This document shows, piece after piece, positions 47,411-59,675 of a stretch of DNA of 64,000 nt; the first letter of the stretch is position 1; each line of letters opens with the position of its first letter. Position numbers and translations under genes: made by a program. A model generated the notes under the pieces. The model was given only the letters and a program-made list of their open reading frames with translations. It was not told the DNA's origin and did not search any database. The DNA is from Papilionanthe hookeriana x Papilionanthe teres (taxonomy: Eukaryota > Streptophyta > Magnoliopsida > Asparagales > Orchidaceae), in NCBI GenBank assembly GCA_022702705.1, contig CM040429.1, positions 112,569,943 to 112,633,942 on the forward strand, written 5' to 3'.

Positions 47411-49135
47411 TTCAGGTAATTTCTATTGAATTATTGCACTGCATTCTTCACTTAATGCAACAGTTTCAAAAGCTTCAAACTTTCATTTTTTGCTTAAAAT
47501 ATCCTTCATAAATTTTGCGTAAGTTGGCATTTGTTCCAAAGCTTCAGAGAAAAGGTATGTTAATAGCAAGTTTCTTAATAATTTCAAAGAACTTAGAAAA
47601 TTGATGATCTAATTTCTGCTGTTTAAGTCTTTGAGGAAAAGGTGGTGGTGGTTTTCAACTTCCACGTTAACGAGTATAACGATCCGATCTTGACTAGGAG
47701 AGAGAGTTTCTTTAGGTTTTTCAATCTCTTCAACCTCAATCTCTTTTTCAATTTCATTCTCATTCTTTCTTTTAATTCCTTTCCACTTTTGAGTTGCACA
47801 GCTTTAACTTGTTCATGTTCTTTCCCAGTTTCCTTTGGAATAATTTCAACATTACTAGGAAGTGTTCCTACAGGTCTGTTATTAATTAAAGTAGCAATTT
47901 ACCCCATTTGATTTTCAATATTACGAATAGCAGTATTTTGATTTTGTAATTGATTATTCATTTGTAAAATTAATTCTTCTATCGATAACTTTTTCGTTGA
48001 TTATTAAATCCATGAGGTTTATAATTCGAATTAACTTGATTATTCCAATTTCCAGTGGGATGAGATTGATTATTACCCCATTGTTGTTGTGAATTATTCC
48101 AGTTAAAATTAGGATGATTTTTCCACCCAAGATTATAATAATTTGAATAAGGATTATTTTTTCTTGAAATAGCTTGTAAAGTTTCAATAGTTTGAGAATC
48201 TTCAATATTAGTAGAGTTATTATGCGAAATATTAATTGCAAAATTATCTAATTTCTTAGACATTGCTGCAACTTGTGAAGCTAAGATAGAAAAGGCTTCA
48301 TTATCGTGAATACTGGCCATCTTTTTAGGATTAATCCTTTCGGAAGGCCATTGAAAATTGTTATTAGCCATTTCTTCAATTAATGTGTAAGCTTCTTCAA
48401 ATGATTTAGACATTAAAGAACCTACAGCAGCAGCATCAATAATTGATTTTAAAGATCCAATTAATCCATTATAAAATGTTTGAATAATCAACCAATCAGG
48501 TAAAGCATGATGAGGACATTTTCTTAATAGTTCTTTAAATCTTTCCTAAGTTTCATAAATTGTCTCCCCGTCAAATTGACTAAACGAAGTAATATCATTT
48601 CTTAATTTAGTAGTTTTAGAAGGAGGAAAATATTTAGCAAGGAATTTTTGTGCCATTTCAGCCCATGTTTTAATAGAAACAGTCGCTAATGAGTTTAACC
48701 ACATTTTTGTTTTATCTCTTAAAGAAAAAGGAAAGTGTCTAAGTCTAATAGCATCATCAGAAACATTTTTATATTTAAAGGTACACAAAATTCTAAAAAA
48801 CTAACAAGATGTAAATTTGGATCCTCATTTGGTGATCCACCAAATTGATTGTTTTGCACCTTTTGAATAATAGATGGTTTAAGTTCAAAAGAATTAGCAT
48901 CTACAGTAGGTATTTGAATACTACTATGAAGTTCATCAACTGTAGGGTTAGCATAATCCCTTAATGGTTTATAAACATTTTGATCATTAAGTTCAATTGG
49001 ATTTAGTAAAGTAGCCATTTCTTGAAATTTTCGAATTTGTTTTCCCTTTTTAATTTTTCTAATTGTTCTTTCTAGTTCAGAATCTAAAGGTATTAATCCT
49101 TCAGAACCAAATCTTCGGATAAAACAAGGAATCAA
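47411..49135 (-). pseudogene. gag: gag of element C (frameshifted)
   Basis: Starts MIPCFIRRFGSEGLIPL at 49135. KPLRDYANPTVDELHSSIQ, NNQFGGSPNEDPNLHLVSFL, then after a frameshift near 48780 SDDAIRLRHFPFSLRDKTKM, WLNSLATVSIKTWAEMAQKF, LRNDITSFSQFDGETIYE, and from 48491 FYNGLIGSLKSIIDAAAVGS and NNNFQWPSERINPKKMA. An Asn/Gln-rich tail follows. This is the Athila capsid region with one frameshift, one stop at about 48546 and more changes toward 47640. I saw no zinc knuckle. Confidence 0.88.
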
Positions 49136-49152
49136 ATATATATCTCTTTTTT

Positions 49153-49156
<4 letters not shown>

Positions 49157-49203
<47 letters not shown>

Positions 49204-49220
49204 TTATTTATTTATTTTTT
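49157..49220. repeat. (TA)n / (TTTA)n tract in C leader
   Basis: About 21 TA units followed by TTTA repeats, between the primer site and the gag start. A tract this long in the leader RNA would be unusual for an active element. Confidence 0.93.
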
Positions 49221-49254
49221 ATAAGAAAATTTATACTATTCTATTTCTTTCTTG

Positions 49255-49270
49255 CCCGGCAACGGCGCCA
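49255..49270 (-). other. Primer-binding site, tRNA-Asp type (C)
   Basis: TGGCGCCGTTGCCGGG on the minus strand, six bases after the LTR, exactly complementary to the 3' end of plant tRNA-Asp. Confidence 0.88.
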
Positions 49271-49276
49271 AAAACT

Positions 49277-51051
49277 TGACCCGACCGCAAATAACGCAGT
49301 AATATTCGCTTCCAATAGATGGCAAAAAATTTTGACTCAATTTATAAATAGCGGCTAGTGTATAAAATCAATATGTTGTAAATTTAGAAAATATTTTTAG
49401 ATAATAGGGGTACTACGCAAGTATACGTATCGTTTCAAGTAATATAGGGCTTTGAAACAAAGACCCTAGTATCGATCCCACAGGGAAGAATTATAGTGAT
49501 AAATTTTCTAAATAAAAAATTAAATATATTTTTATCTTTTAATTATAAATTACTTTTAATTTACTAGATGCAGATAAAAAAAACAATAATAAGGAAATGA
49601 TTTATGAAAACTATATAAAATAAACAACTTTCTTCCCTTCAATTAATCTGATTTTTTAAGATAATTTAATATTCGTTGGAGAATTTGATTTATGGTATTG
49701 TGCCAAATAGAAGCATTCCTATTCTTTACCCTTTGATCCGAGCACAAAGAACATTGGCTAATTTACAGAACAGGTCCAGATGTATTGTTAGTAGAATAGG
49801 TTAATCTAGGCTCACACTTCTAGATGTCCAAGGGTGGCTATGGTTGGCCCTATTAGTGACCCTTTCCTAATCTATAAATCAAATTATAAGAATTTAGTCT
49901 GTCACTCTAAAAACTTATCAATTCTACGCCCTTTAAATCTTATCTTCCTATTTATTTTCACTTCACCTTGAATAACCCGCACATGGCCTTCGACTACCCA
50001 AGGATTCATGTGACATTTACAAGTTAAGAGTTCTTCTCCTTCAAGGTCTCAAAACTCTTCAACAGGTTTTAACAATTTAAATGGCCAATTTAAAAAGTAA
50101 AGTAAGATCAGGTAATAATGTCATCACAATGTTTTGAAAATATTTTGAATTTAAATTCTCCATCGAATCTTTATATTAGCTTATCTATCTCTTCATAATT
50201 GAAGGAAGAAAGTAAACTAACTACTTAGAACACATTGAAAATAAACAGCAAAACATGATAAATAAACTTTGAATCAAAAATAAAAATACTTATCTCAAAT
50301 ATTTCTTCTACAGATCTTATGATTCCTACTGACTCCACAGTGTAATGAACTCCAGATGCAACAACTTGAAAATAAACTCACTAAACTAAACAAAAGTGGC
50401 CCTAAATTTCTCTCTCTATTTCTCTCTCTACAGATGAGAGATCCTAAAGTGGATAAGAGAAAGGGATACAATAGGAGGGGCACGTTTTCTGAAGAAATGG
50501 ACCCCAATTTATAGGCTTCAAGGGTTGCCTTGAGGCACCTCTTCAAAACATGTCCACATTCAATGAATCTTCTAGAAGGTCGGTCTGGCACCTAGGCGCC
50601 GGAATCTGGCGCCTAGGCGCCGGACACAGCGTCCAGTTCTTCGCACCTCTTCACTTTGGCTCGCACCTCTTCGCGATTAAAACCTTTTTGGAGCGTCCAA
50701 ATGCAATGTATCACATGTCCTATTATCAATGAACAACTGCCAGTCTTCTAGAATGTCCAATAACCACTCACTCCGTCAAAATAACTGATCAAACGTTGTC
50801 AAAAACTTGATAGTTTTTGTATCAAGTCTGGCGCTTAGGGGCCAGCTTCTGGCACCTAGGCGCCAGGCCATATTTTTATATACTTTTTGTATTTTGCTCC
50901 ATTTTTGCTCCTTTTTGCTCCTTTTTCCTTTTTAGACCTTTTTACATCACCTACATCCAAAAACACAAAAAATACCTTTCATTAAAGCATAATATCCTTA
51001 GAAATTAATAAGAATTAAGACATAAAGAAATAGGTATTTTTTTATAGATCA
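49277..51051 (-). repeat. 5' LTR of element C
   Basis: 1775 bases, the partner of 30489-32261. GC palindrome pairs lie at 50584-50623 and 50827-50869, the TATA-like sequence near 50506-50517, and the downstream block with a hairpin (GGGCTTTG AAA CAAAGACCC) at 49447-49465. The GGATG target duplication follows at 51052. Confidence 0.94.
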
Positions 51052-52100
51052 GGATGCTACTCCAGCACTTGGGAGTAGTGTCAAATAAGTAAGGGTTCCC
51101 ACATTACAAACAAATGAAAGTAAAAAAGTTAGTCCATGATACTACTATTAGGATTGGATCTTGGAATATAGGTACTCTCAATGGTAAATTAATGGAATTA
51201 TTTGATATTATGATTTATAGAAAGATAAATTGCTTATGTATTCAAGAAACTAAATGGTTTTGAGAAAAAGCTAAGGAGATTGATAAGTTAGGTTTTAAGC
51301 TTTGGTATTCTGGTAAGAGTCGCACTAGAAATGGTGTAGGTGTAATTATAGATAAGTATTTGAAAGAAAATGTTGTAAAAAGTAATAGGGTTGGATATAG
51401 AATTATAGCAATTAAATTATTATTGACACTAAGATTTTTAATATTATAGGTGCCTTTACGCCTCAATTAGGTTAAGATATAGGCTCTAAAGATAAATTCT
51501 GGAATGACTAGAAAACTTAATACACTTGATACCTCTTGAAGAAAGAATTTTTATTAGACGAGATTTAAATGGACATGTCAGTAAATTGTTAGAAGATTTT
51601 ATAAAAATTCTTGGTGGCTATAGTTATGGAGCGATTAATGAAAAAGGTAGAGCCATATTAGGTTTTGCTTCAGCATATGATTTGGTTATTACTAATACTT
51701 TATTTAAGGAAAGATATGAGCATATTATTACTTATAAGAATGAATCTAATAAAACATAAATTGATTATTTTCTTATGAGAAAATATCATCAAAATTGTAA
51801 GGATTGTAAGGTCATTCTTGGTGAGGAATTAAGTACCCAACATCGATTATTGTTCAAGTTTTTAAGATGAAGAGTTGTAAAATAAAGAATACTATGATTC
51901 ATCATTGTAGAATTAGAGGGGATACCTAAAACGTACAAATAAAATTATTTCTTGAGTAAATTTCAAGATTTAAAAATTAGGGATGTTCATGAAAAAAGCA
52001 AATGGAATGTGAGAAAATAAAGACTATTAAATAAGTCGCAAAAGATGTACTTGGAGAATGAAAAGAAAAATCTTTTATAAAAAGAATAGGTCGTGCTGGA
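51052..52100 (+). mobile_element. RTE LINE 2, endonuclease part (right of element C)
   Basis: Continues the RTE copy begun at 30315. The 5' leader (CTACTCCAGCACTTGGGAG) leads into the endonuclease. The element is cut at 52100 by the LTR fragment at 52101, just after a segment reading VAKDVLGE that normally precedes RT. No RT follows within the window. Confidence 0.85.
51147..51870 (+). pseudogene. RTE endonuclease (broken)
   Basis: An apurinic-type endonuclease that opens the target site for RTE insertion. IRIGSWNIGTLNGKLMEL starts at 51147. CIQETKWF (about 51238-51260), KLWYSGKSRTRNGVGVIID, RRDLNGHV (the usual GGDLNGHVG with altered glycines, about 51553), FASAYDLVITNTLF and CKVILGEELSTQHRLL follow. 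Several stops and a frame change near 51440-51530 disable it. The nuclease Asp/Asn of the DLN motif are retained. Confidence 0.87.
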
Positions 52101-53712
52101 TGTTGACCTCATTTTTGTTGAGGTCTAGTCTTTCTTTAGGAGCCTAGGATTTGGACATAGGATTTCTTGGTGACTATTTTGGAGGAAAAACAATGGAACT
52201 CTCCTCACTAGAAATTCAGAATGCTTCTTTGCTTCAATCAGAGTTTCATATGCTTGCTACCAACCTCTAGCACTTAGTAGGATGGAGCCAAGCATAAGGA
52301 AACTCAAGAGGAGTCCCCTAAAGGAAGGTGAAGCATTAGAACTAACTCTAAGTGGTCTAGTTTGGCTCACACTTGAACCTTACACTTTCAATCTTAACGT
52401 AAAACCCAAAACCAAACGTGCCCAACCTTGGTTCCCTATTATTTTGGAAACTCAAGTGGGTGGCGCCACAAGCTCTTAGCCCTAGGCTAAGGTTTGGCTA
52501 GGACGAACACATGGAGGATCCAAAATGAGACTTTTCCTTGGTCCATGGCTCAAATAAGCTGACCTCATGTTCAACATTCTTAATACTTTCTAATTTTACC
52601 AAAATTCCCAATTTTAACTCTTTTAACCCAAACTTCACCAAAATTACCAAATTGCCCCTGCAACCCTATTTTTCCCAAAATTCCTAAAATTTCTTGAATT
52701 CTCAAATTCACTTGAAGAATCCTTTCAAAACATTTCCCAACATTCAAATTGACCAAAATCCTCCAACATACCCAAAGTCCCCAAAATATCCCTAAAAACA
52801 CTTAAAATTACCAAAATGCCCTTCAAAGTCCAAAATTTCCAAAATCTCCAAAAATATTCCAAATGATCCCAAAACAAATTCAAACCACACCATTATACCC
52901 AATTTGACTAAATTGACCCATTTTGACCAATGTCTCCAAATTACCCTTAAGGGCTAAAAATGCCGAAATCACCCCCAATTTCCATCAAATTAACCTCAAT
53001 CTCCTTCAAATTTAATTCCAAACTCAAAATTTTCATTCCCAATCCCAATTGAAACCAAATTCAAGCTTAATTGACCCTATATAAAGCACAATTCCAAGCC
53101 CAGTTCAAAAGCTCCAATTTTGAGCATATGACCAAATCCCACCAAACTAAAACTCCTAACACAAAAATTTTAATCCAATTGATATCTAAAACTCTTCATG
53201 ACAACCACCTAAATCAAATTGAACTATATATTGAACCATATCTAAACCATAGCCCAAGTTAAACTCAATTCTAGTCCAAATGCCCCAAAATTTACCATGA
53301 ACCAATTCCACCTAAATTGACCCTCCAAATCAAATCATAATCACCCAATTTCTTTTCAAAACTATTCCTGAAAATAATCTACAACAAATTGATTAATCAA
53401 TTGACCCAAAATCTAGCCCAAACCAAACCTAGACTCAAGTTGACCCAAAGCCCTAGTTTTGAACCCAAACTCCAAATGTGACTAAATCAACCCAAATTGA
53501 CCAACCCACACACACTACAACCAACATTTGGACCCTAGGAACCAACCTAGATCCACCTAGCCCAATCTAGTTGAGCAATGGACCAAGGGTCCCATGATTT
53601 AGAGGATTTCCTCCCATTTTGAGAAAAACCAAATATATCTTTGCCACAGGCCATCACCAGAGGATTACCTCCCTGACCTGGACTGCTGGCCTAGTGGCCG
53701 GAAAACCCCAAA
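52101..53712 (+). mobile_element. Giant LTR fragment (B family, 5' part)
   Basis: Starts TGTTGACCTCATTTTTGTTG, the inverse of the B1/B2 right ends, so it is a related LTR on the plus strand. It then shows the same U3 pattern in CCCAA/ACCCAAA form (52560-53560) and reaches GGCCGGAAAACCCC (about 53695-53709), which corresponds to the start of the GC-rich part. The rest of the LTR is missing. It is clearly more diverged than B1 is from B2. Confidence 0.65.
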
Positions 53713-55459
53713 TTAATTTGAAAGAGATTCTATACAGTTAATAATTTTTCATGTTCCAAACTTAGATAGATGTCAATGCCAATAAAAGAGAAGTTTGAGA
53801 CATTGAGGCAAGGAAATTAGAGTGGTATTATATTGAACAAGTCAAAGTGTTACTCTAATTTATCTAATTTCTCTCTTTTTCAGGTATTTTGTTTTTGATG
53901 TGATGTGTTGTGTCTCTTAGAGAGAAATCTTCAAAAGATGAGTTAATATTTTGTAAAAATTTGGGTTTAGTTTAAGGTGACTGTAGAAGGATGGTTGGCT
54001 GGCATTTGTTTTGATTTTATGAATCCATGTTTCTACTATATTTCCAAATAAAAGTCTCTCCCTTCCTTAAGTTTAATCTTAAAGCTTTATTAAAGAGTTG
54101 CTCTAGTGTATGATATTTGGGACTAGGTTAAAAATAACTTTCATTTGACTCATAAATTTTATGTTGATTGCTTCCAAGTTTCTTAAATTTTTTTGCCACA
54201 TTTTATTCTATGATTTTGAAAATTTATATGAGGCAACTGTAGTCATAATTGAAGAATTAAACTCTTAAAGTAAAAAATCTTTTTATTTTTTTTATATATT
54301 TTATCTATTTTTGGTAGTATATTTAATATGCAAAAAATATCAAAAGTAAAAATAAAATTCTAAAAATACCAACTCATAAAATTAGAGACTTAGTAACATT
54401 TTTCAGGTGAAATCTTTAAAACCAATTTGAGCATTATCAAAAACACAATACTTGGTATGTTCTATATCAAAACAACCTTTATCACTTCTAGGAGCCAACA
54501 ATAAAAACAAAACTTATTCAAACGTTGTCAAACTTTTGGATCCATATTAAACTAAATCACATATAATTTAAGCTAAATTTAGCCAAATTGAACTTCTTCT
54601 AATAATATTCTTATAGAAATAAGTGAACAATACATATTCAGGATAGAAATCTATAATCCTTCTTCCAAATCACCACTACCCTTATATTCTTTTCCCCAAT
54701 AATAAATTTGGCTTTATATTCATCTCACACTCTCTTGAGCATCTTGAGAGGTGCCCTTAACCATCAATTGGAACACTACAGTGATCTAACCTAACTCCAC
54801 TTCAATTTTTTGTATTAGAGAAATTTTGGAAACTTTGATAAGGTTGTGGTAAGTTTGACACTACACTGAACAAAATGCTCTAGTATGTATTACTAATTGA
54901 CTTCTTCATAACATGAATTATCATATAGTAGCTCCATATGGACAAAATTCTTACATGATTATCCCAGTAATAGTTCTAGTTAACATATGTTTTCCAGTTG
55001 TTTCATTTATAGAAAGTGATGTGATTCCTTCATTGGAAGTGATCTATGATAGAGTATTAAAGTCTACAGACACTCCACCACCTATTACATTCCATAATAG
55101 TTTTCTAAAGATTAGTACTTTCTGTGTTAATGGAATTGATGTAGTGCGGCCTTTTGGATCCAAGATGGGAACCCTTAGTGCAAATGGTACACACAAGATG
55201 GGGTCTATAAGCACTATTGTTGGACCTAGTACCAGTACCCATTCTAGGAGAAGAGTTTAATATTCTTAAGGTTAAATTAAGAGGAGAAAGCTAAATTGAA
55301 AGCATGAAGACAAACTCGAAAGCTCTTTTTATTAATTTTTAAGTGTCTATTTATGTCATTATGACTTTAATTCATACAAGTGTTTAAAATAAATCAATAG
55401 TCTTACTTATGTGTCATGTTTCTTGCTTAGGAGGAGATAAATTACAATCAAGGGGAAAG
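53713..55459. other. Unresolved AT-rich region, possibly internal retroelement sequence
   Basis: No protein domain recognised. The frame 54913-55260 (115 codons) has a hydrophobic stretch near its start and a Ser/Thr-rich end, and matches nothing I know. If an LTR starts at 55460, this is its upstream internal region. Confidence 0.3.
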
Positions 55460-56836
55460 TGTGGACATTCAAAAAATGAAGTTATTTTGACATTATGTTG
55501 ACCATGTTAAAGGGCCACTCTAACAACTATAACTTCTCCACCATTTTGGTATTTGATTTTTAAAGTGAGGAGCTGTACATTTCGAGGGAAAATTATTTAG
55601 GTAAGAACTTCAATTTATAAATTAAGAGATAATTGATATTATTTACAAAATTTTTATTATTTTAAGGTTAATTGAGGAGGCCACTCTTATCATAATTTTA
55701 AATCACAACTATCCTATATATTTAGCCTAACTAATCTCTTTTCTTAAATAACTCTCTTATACACTCTGAAGAATTGTAGGAGAACCATTCATCTGTTGAT
55801 TGGGTCACCTCAATGATCTAGCTTGACTCTTCATCAGAAGCAATTATATTTTATTATTGTGCAACTAAGTCATTAAAGATTGTCAGCATCTAGAAGATAT
55901 CCATTATTAGAAAAAAATAATTAGGTGGAGAATTGATGAATTTTTTGTGTAATATTTGTGATGTTAATTTAAGGAACACTAGTTTAGGATTATAAAATAA
56001 GGATAGTTAGACAAAAGACACGTATATAATTTGTAAATAATTTTTATTTACTATATATAAAATGTGTACTTAAATTTAAATAAATAAAAAACTTTGATAT
56101 GCTAAAAATGGCAACATTTCCAATTTTTGTCCTCAATAACCTCCAAAAATTTAAAAAAACACAATATTATTAACTTTAATTAACAAAACATTTTTCATTG
56201 TTAAGCATTGTTTTACTTTGGACTACTACAATAGCTCAAATTACTAAATGAGCATACACCTATTGTGGATGAGTTGAAACATTGTTAACTTCTACAGCCT
56301 CATGAAAGAACTGGCCAAGTTAGTTCTTATGAGTGCTTTAAATAAGACCCAAAATACCAAAATGATTACATTTATGAATTTTTATTGGTCTGGTATTGAT
56401 GTTATAAATAAAACATGTTATCCTCCTTTTATTTAATCTATATATTAGGTAAATATTGATAAGCCTCATCATTAATTAAGTTCCATTACTCCTTCCCTAT
56501 AAGAATGAAGAATATACATTCACGTGCTATTGTATGCCTAAGCAAACATAAAGATTAACATATAATATAAAAAAGAGTATATTCATGTTGTAGTAAGTTT
56601 AAGAGAAAACAATAGTTAATGTGATGATATTTGTCCACATAAATGTATCATAATGGATGTTCTTTGGTGCCAATGAAGCACAAGAATTGCCAATATCAAT
56701 AAATATAGTGTTTATTTTAAATATTCTCCATGTACTGTTGACCACATTTTTTGCCATGTAGGATTTGCAGGGATATCACCCCTTGATCTGACACTATAAA
56801 ATTGGCCAAAAGGCATGTTTTCCTTTTTTTTTTCGG

Positions 56837-56978
56837 GCATGGTCACGCTAGGTCTAGGTGTGACTACACCCAAAAATTCCTTAGCGTGGTCACTCCTGGG
56901 CTAGGTATGACCAAGCCTGGATGTTCCTCAGCATGGTCACACAAGCTTTAGGCATTACCATGCCCAAGTAAACCATCT
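56837..56978. repeat. Three hairpin-like tandem units (GCATGGTCAC type)
   Basis: Units of about 47-49 bases, each starting GCRTGGTCAC and carrying a diverged inverse TGACCA/TGACTAC arm around a CTAGG-like centre. They lie about 170 bases upstream of the TATA-like sequence at 57147. Confidence 0.7.
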
Positions 56979-57146
56979 TGACAAGCTAATGATCTGTGGC
57001 CTTCATCCATGGATCAATTCACAAATCTTCGCACCGTTCCGTTTCACCGGTGATATTTGTGGCTCACTAATCATTGGATGAATCTTCGCCATTGATGTGC
57101 TACCCAATTAGACAATTCTTGAGGACTCCACCACTGCCTTTTGAAC

Positions 57147-57157
57147 CTATAAATAGG
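57147..57157 (+). promoter_or_regulatory. TATA-like box
   Basis: CTATAAATAGG within a GC-balanced context, resembling LTR and plant core promoters. No coding region of note follows. Confidence 0.45.
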
Positions 57158-57802
57158 CCATCTTTGACACTCCTTAGGAATACAGATGATCGACTCAAAC
57201 CCATTATTTCTTACTCCAAACATTGGAAGAAGATGAAAGGAACCAATTTTGACAAGTCTCCTCTAGTAAAGCCCTCTTCTCCCAATAAGTCCCATAGCTA
57301 GACCTCTTTTAATATAATCATTTACTTAATTTGAGTTCCAATTTACTTTAGGCTAGTTTAATCAAAATCAACAGCCTTGTATTAGGCTTGTGTTTGGGTT
57401 TGACTCAGGTTGACCCAAAGCCAGCCTAACCCAAGCTCACTTATCCGAACCAAACCCAAATTCATTAGCCAAAACCTAACCAAAATACTAGACCTAACCT
57501 AAGTTCTGTCTATCTTAAAACTTGGCATAAATCTAAATTGAACTAAGATCTAGCCTAACCCAGACCTTACCCAATCATTAAACCTAACCCAGTTCTGACC
57601 AAAAGTAGAACTGACTTAAAGCCACAGCTAAATTTGGTTGGCCTAGCTTAACCCGGGTCAAACCCAAATCAATCCTAAGCCAACCCAAGTCAAACCTAAA
57701 TCAAACCTAACATTACCCAAGTCAACTTAGCTTAGCCCAAGCCAACATAGAGCAAGCTAAGGTCCAAACCATCTATCGCATACCACAAGTTGGCTTGAAC
57801 CC

Positions 57803-59635
57803 TGATCCCAGATAGATATAAGTGCAACGGATGCCAGAAACTTGGTTCCGGTGGATAAATGTGCTGATCATTTAAGATATGAAAATAATGATTTTATAAT
57901 ATGGGATACTACATAAGTATATGTATCGTTTATCAAGTAATATAGGACTTTTTGATTAAGCCTCGAGATATCGAACTCATAGGGAAAATGTGAAAACCTT
58001 AAAGGAATCAGAGAAATTATCTTTTTACTTTTTTTAATTGGTTTCAAAAAAGTATGTCTTGATTTTGAAAAGCTTTGAAGGTTGATATGTCTTTTGAAAT
58101 TTTCTTAATAAAAATACAAAGCAAGAAATTAAAATTACAATAACTAATAACACTAGATGTAAAATACTATTAACTAGAATATAGTTTTCTTTCCTTTCAT
58201 GAAGTAGTAATAATTCTTAAAGTATTGTTGTGGAAGTATTCAAATTTTTGTTGTGACAGATAGAAGAAAATGTGTTCTTTACACTTACTTGTTTCTATAA
58301 AGAACATATGTTAATTTGAAATTTATATTATTTTGAACATGGTTAGGCAGGGAAGATACCAGTCTCTCACTCTAGAGTTCCCTCGATTCCCACCACTTGG
58401 GGGCTAACTTCTCATAACAAAACTCAAAAATTCAAACCAAATTATGGGGTTTTAGCCTGTCACTCTAAAATCCACTAATTTTACTCCCTTTTATAAAAAT
58501 ATCTTCTAATAATACATTCAATTATATGGACTACAGTTCTCACCCATAAAATTCATGTGATTCTTACTAACTTTTATAAGACAATACCGCATTGGATCTT
58601 ACATAATCTCAAGAAATTTTACAACTTAACTGACCAAATTAAGAAGTAAACAAAGTTTTTAGAATCAATCTTCACAAATTCTTCCAACTTTTAAACACTT
58701 ATACTTTCCACAAAAATTCTCTTTAAATTAAATACTTCTCCATTTAAGAAAGAAAAAGATAAAGTAAACTACTCAGAATGCATTGAGAAAATATAAAAAC
58801 ACATTGATTTGAAATTAAAAACAATAATAAGAAGAATAATAAACAAAAACAAGTACGAATAAACTAAATAAAAGTAAACACTTATCTGAAAATCCTCTCC
58901 ACAAGACTAAGGATGTTCCTTTGAAACTTTGACTCTTCACTAAACTATTTCTCAGAGCAAGTCTCCCAACATCGTTGACTCAAAATACAGACTTCAGACT
59001 TCAATAAAAACTAAACAAAAAGAAAGAAAAGATGTGGGAAGAAGAATACTTCACTCCGACCCTTTTCTCCTTTCTACTCTCTACTCCTACTCTAAATAAA
59101 AACTTTTAAAATGCAGTGGAAGAACAATGAGAGTACTCTTCAAAACGCAGTGGAAGAGTCTCCTCAAATTGCGTCCTCTAAATCATTCCTAAGACTCTCT
59201 TTAAATAGTAAACCAAAAGGTGTCTTGGTGTCTCTTCAAAATGTGTCCAGCTTCGATGTATCTTCTAAGGAACTCACCCCTTTCATTTAAACTTGCCGCC
59301 CAAAGGAAGTTATGGATGTTACCACCAAGAGTTGCATCCCATCCCCTTTGAAATTGGTGCCAAATCCATTTGAATCTCGATTTTTAACTGTGGCGGCTAA
59401 GCACCGGCCCAGCAGCGCGTAGCCGCCAGTGCCAAATTTTTTATTTTTCATTTTTTTTGCTCCAAATTGGATCCAATTTTGCTCCAAATTGGATCCAATT
59501 TTGCTCCTTTCAACATGACCATCCATTTTCATCATACCTGCAAGAAAAACACAAAATACCTTCCATTAAAATACAATATCATTAAAAATAGGTATAAAAA
59601 TGTGCATAAAAATGCTATATATTTTAGGTGTATCA
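57803..59635 (-). repeat. 3' LTR of element D
   Basis: Begins TGATACACC (59635) and most likely ends GGGATCA (57803); the far end is uncertain without the partner. It contains a GC motif (59391-59434), TATA-like ACTATTTAAAGAG (59210-59198) and the conserved downstream block (about 57990-57900). Confidence 0.8.
59391..59434. repeat. GC-rich near-palindrome pair in LTR of D
   Basis: TGGCGGCTAAGCACCGG and GCGCGTAGCCGCCAGTGCC: a diverged version of the motif in A and C, located upstream of the LTR TATA-like sequence. Confidence 0.75.
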
Positions 59636-59675
59636 AAATCCCCCAAACTTAAAATGTTACTTGTCCTCAAGTGAC
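59636..59675 (-). promoter_or_regulatory. Polypurine tract and stem-loop of D
   Basis: TTTTAAGTTTGGGGGATTT on the minus strand ends at the LTR, preceded by GTCACTTGAGGACAAGTAAC, the same stem-loop as in A and C. Confidence 0.83.

Larger units (their letters stand above)
30489..51051 (-). mobile_element. Athila-like Ty3/gypsy element C, full length, carrying solo LTR B2
   Basis: A complete element on the minus strand: 5' LTR 51051-49277, primer site, gag, protease, RT (split by B2), RNase H, integrase, two 3' ORFs, stem-loop, polypurine tract and 3' LTR 32261-30489. The GGATG flanks (30484-30488 and 51052-51056) confirm the ends. It is the best preserved of the three: long open frames remain in protease-RT, integrase and the second 3' ORF, and the LTRs look very similar. 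Without B2 it is about 13.2 kb. It sits inside an RTE LINE. Confidence 0.94.
55460..57802 (+). mobile_element. Possible LTR of an unidentified element
   Basis: AAGGGGAAAG, a polypurine-tract-like sequence, sits directly before TGTGGACATTC at 55460. A TATA-like CTATAAATAGG lies at 57147-57157, and CCCAA-rich sequence follows to the border of element D. This is the layout of a 3' LTR read left to right, with its end lost to the D insertion. I found no second copy in the window, so the call is tentative. Confidence 0.3.

Noticed and set aside
49255..49270. Part of a tRNA-Asp gene
   Set aside because: Only the 3' end complement is present, six bases from an LTR; this is a primer-binding site.
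57330..57790. Another copy of the giant B-family U3
   Set aside because: It shares CCCAA-rich composition with 52560-53560, but I could not align specific words over any length; composition alone is not enough.
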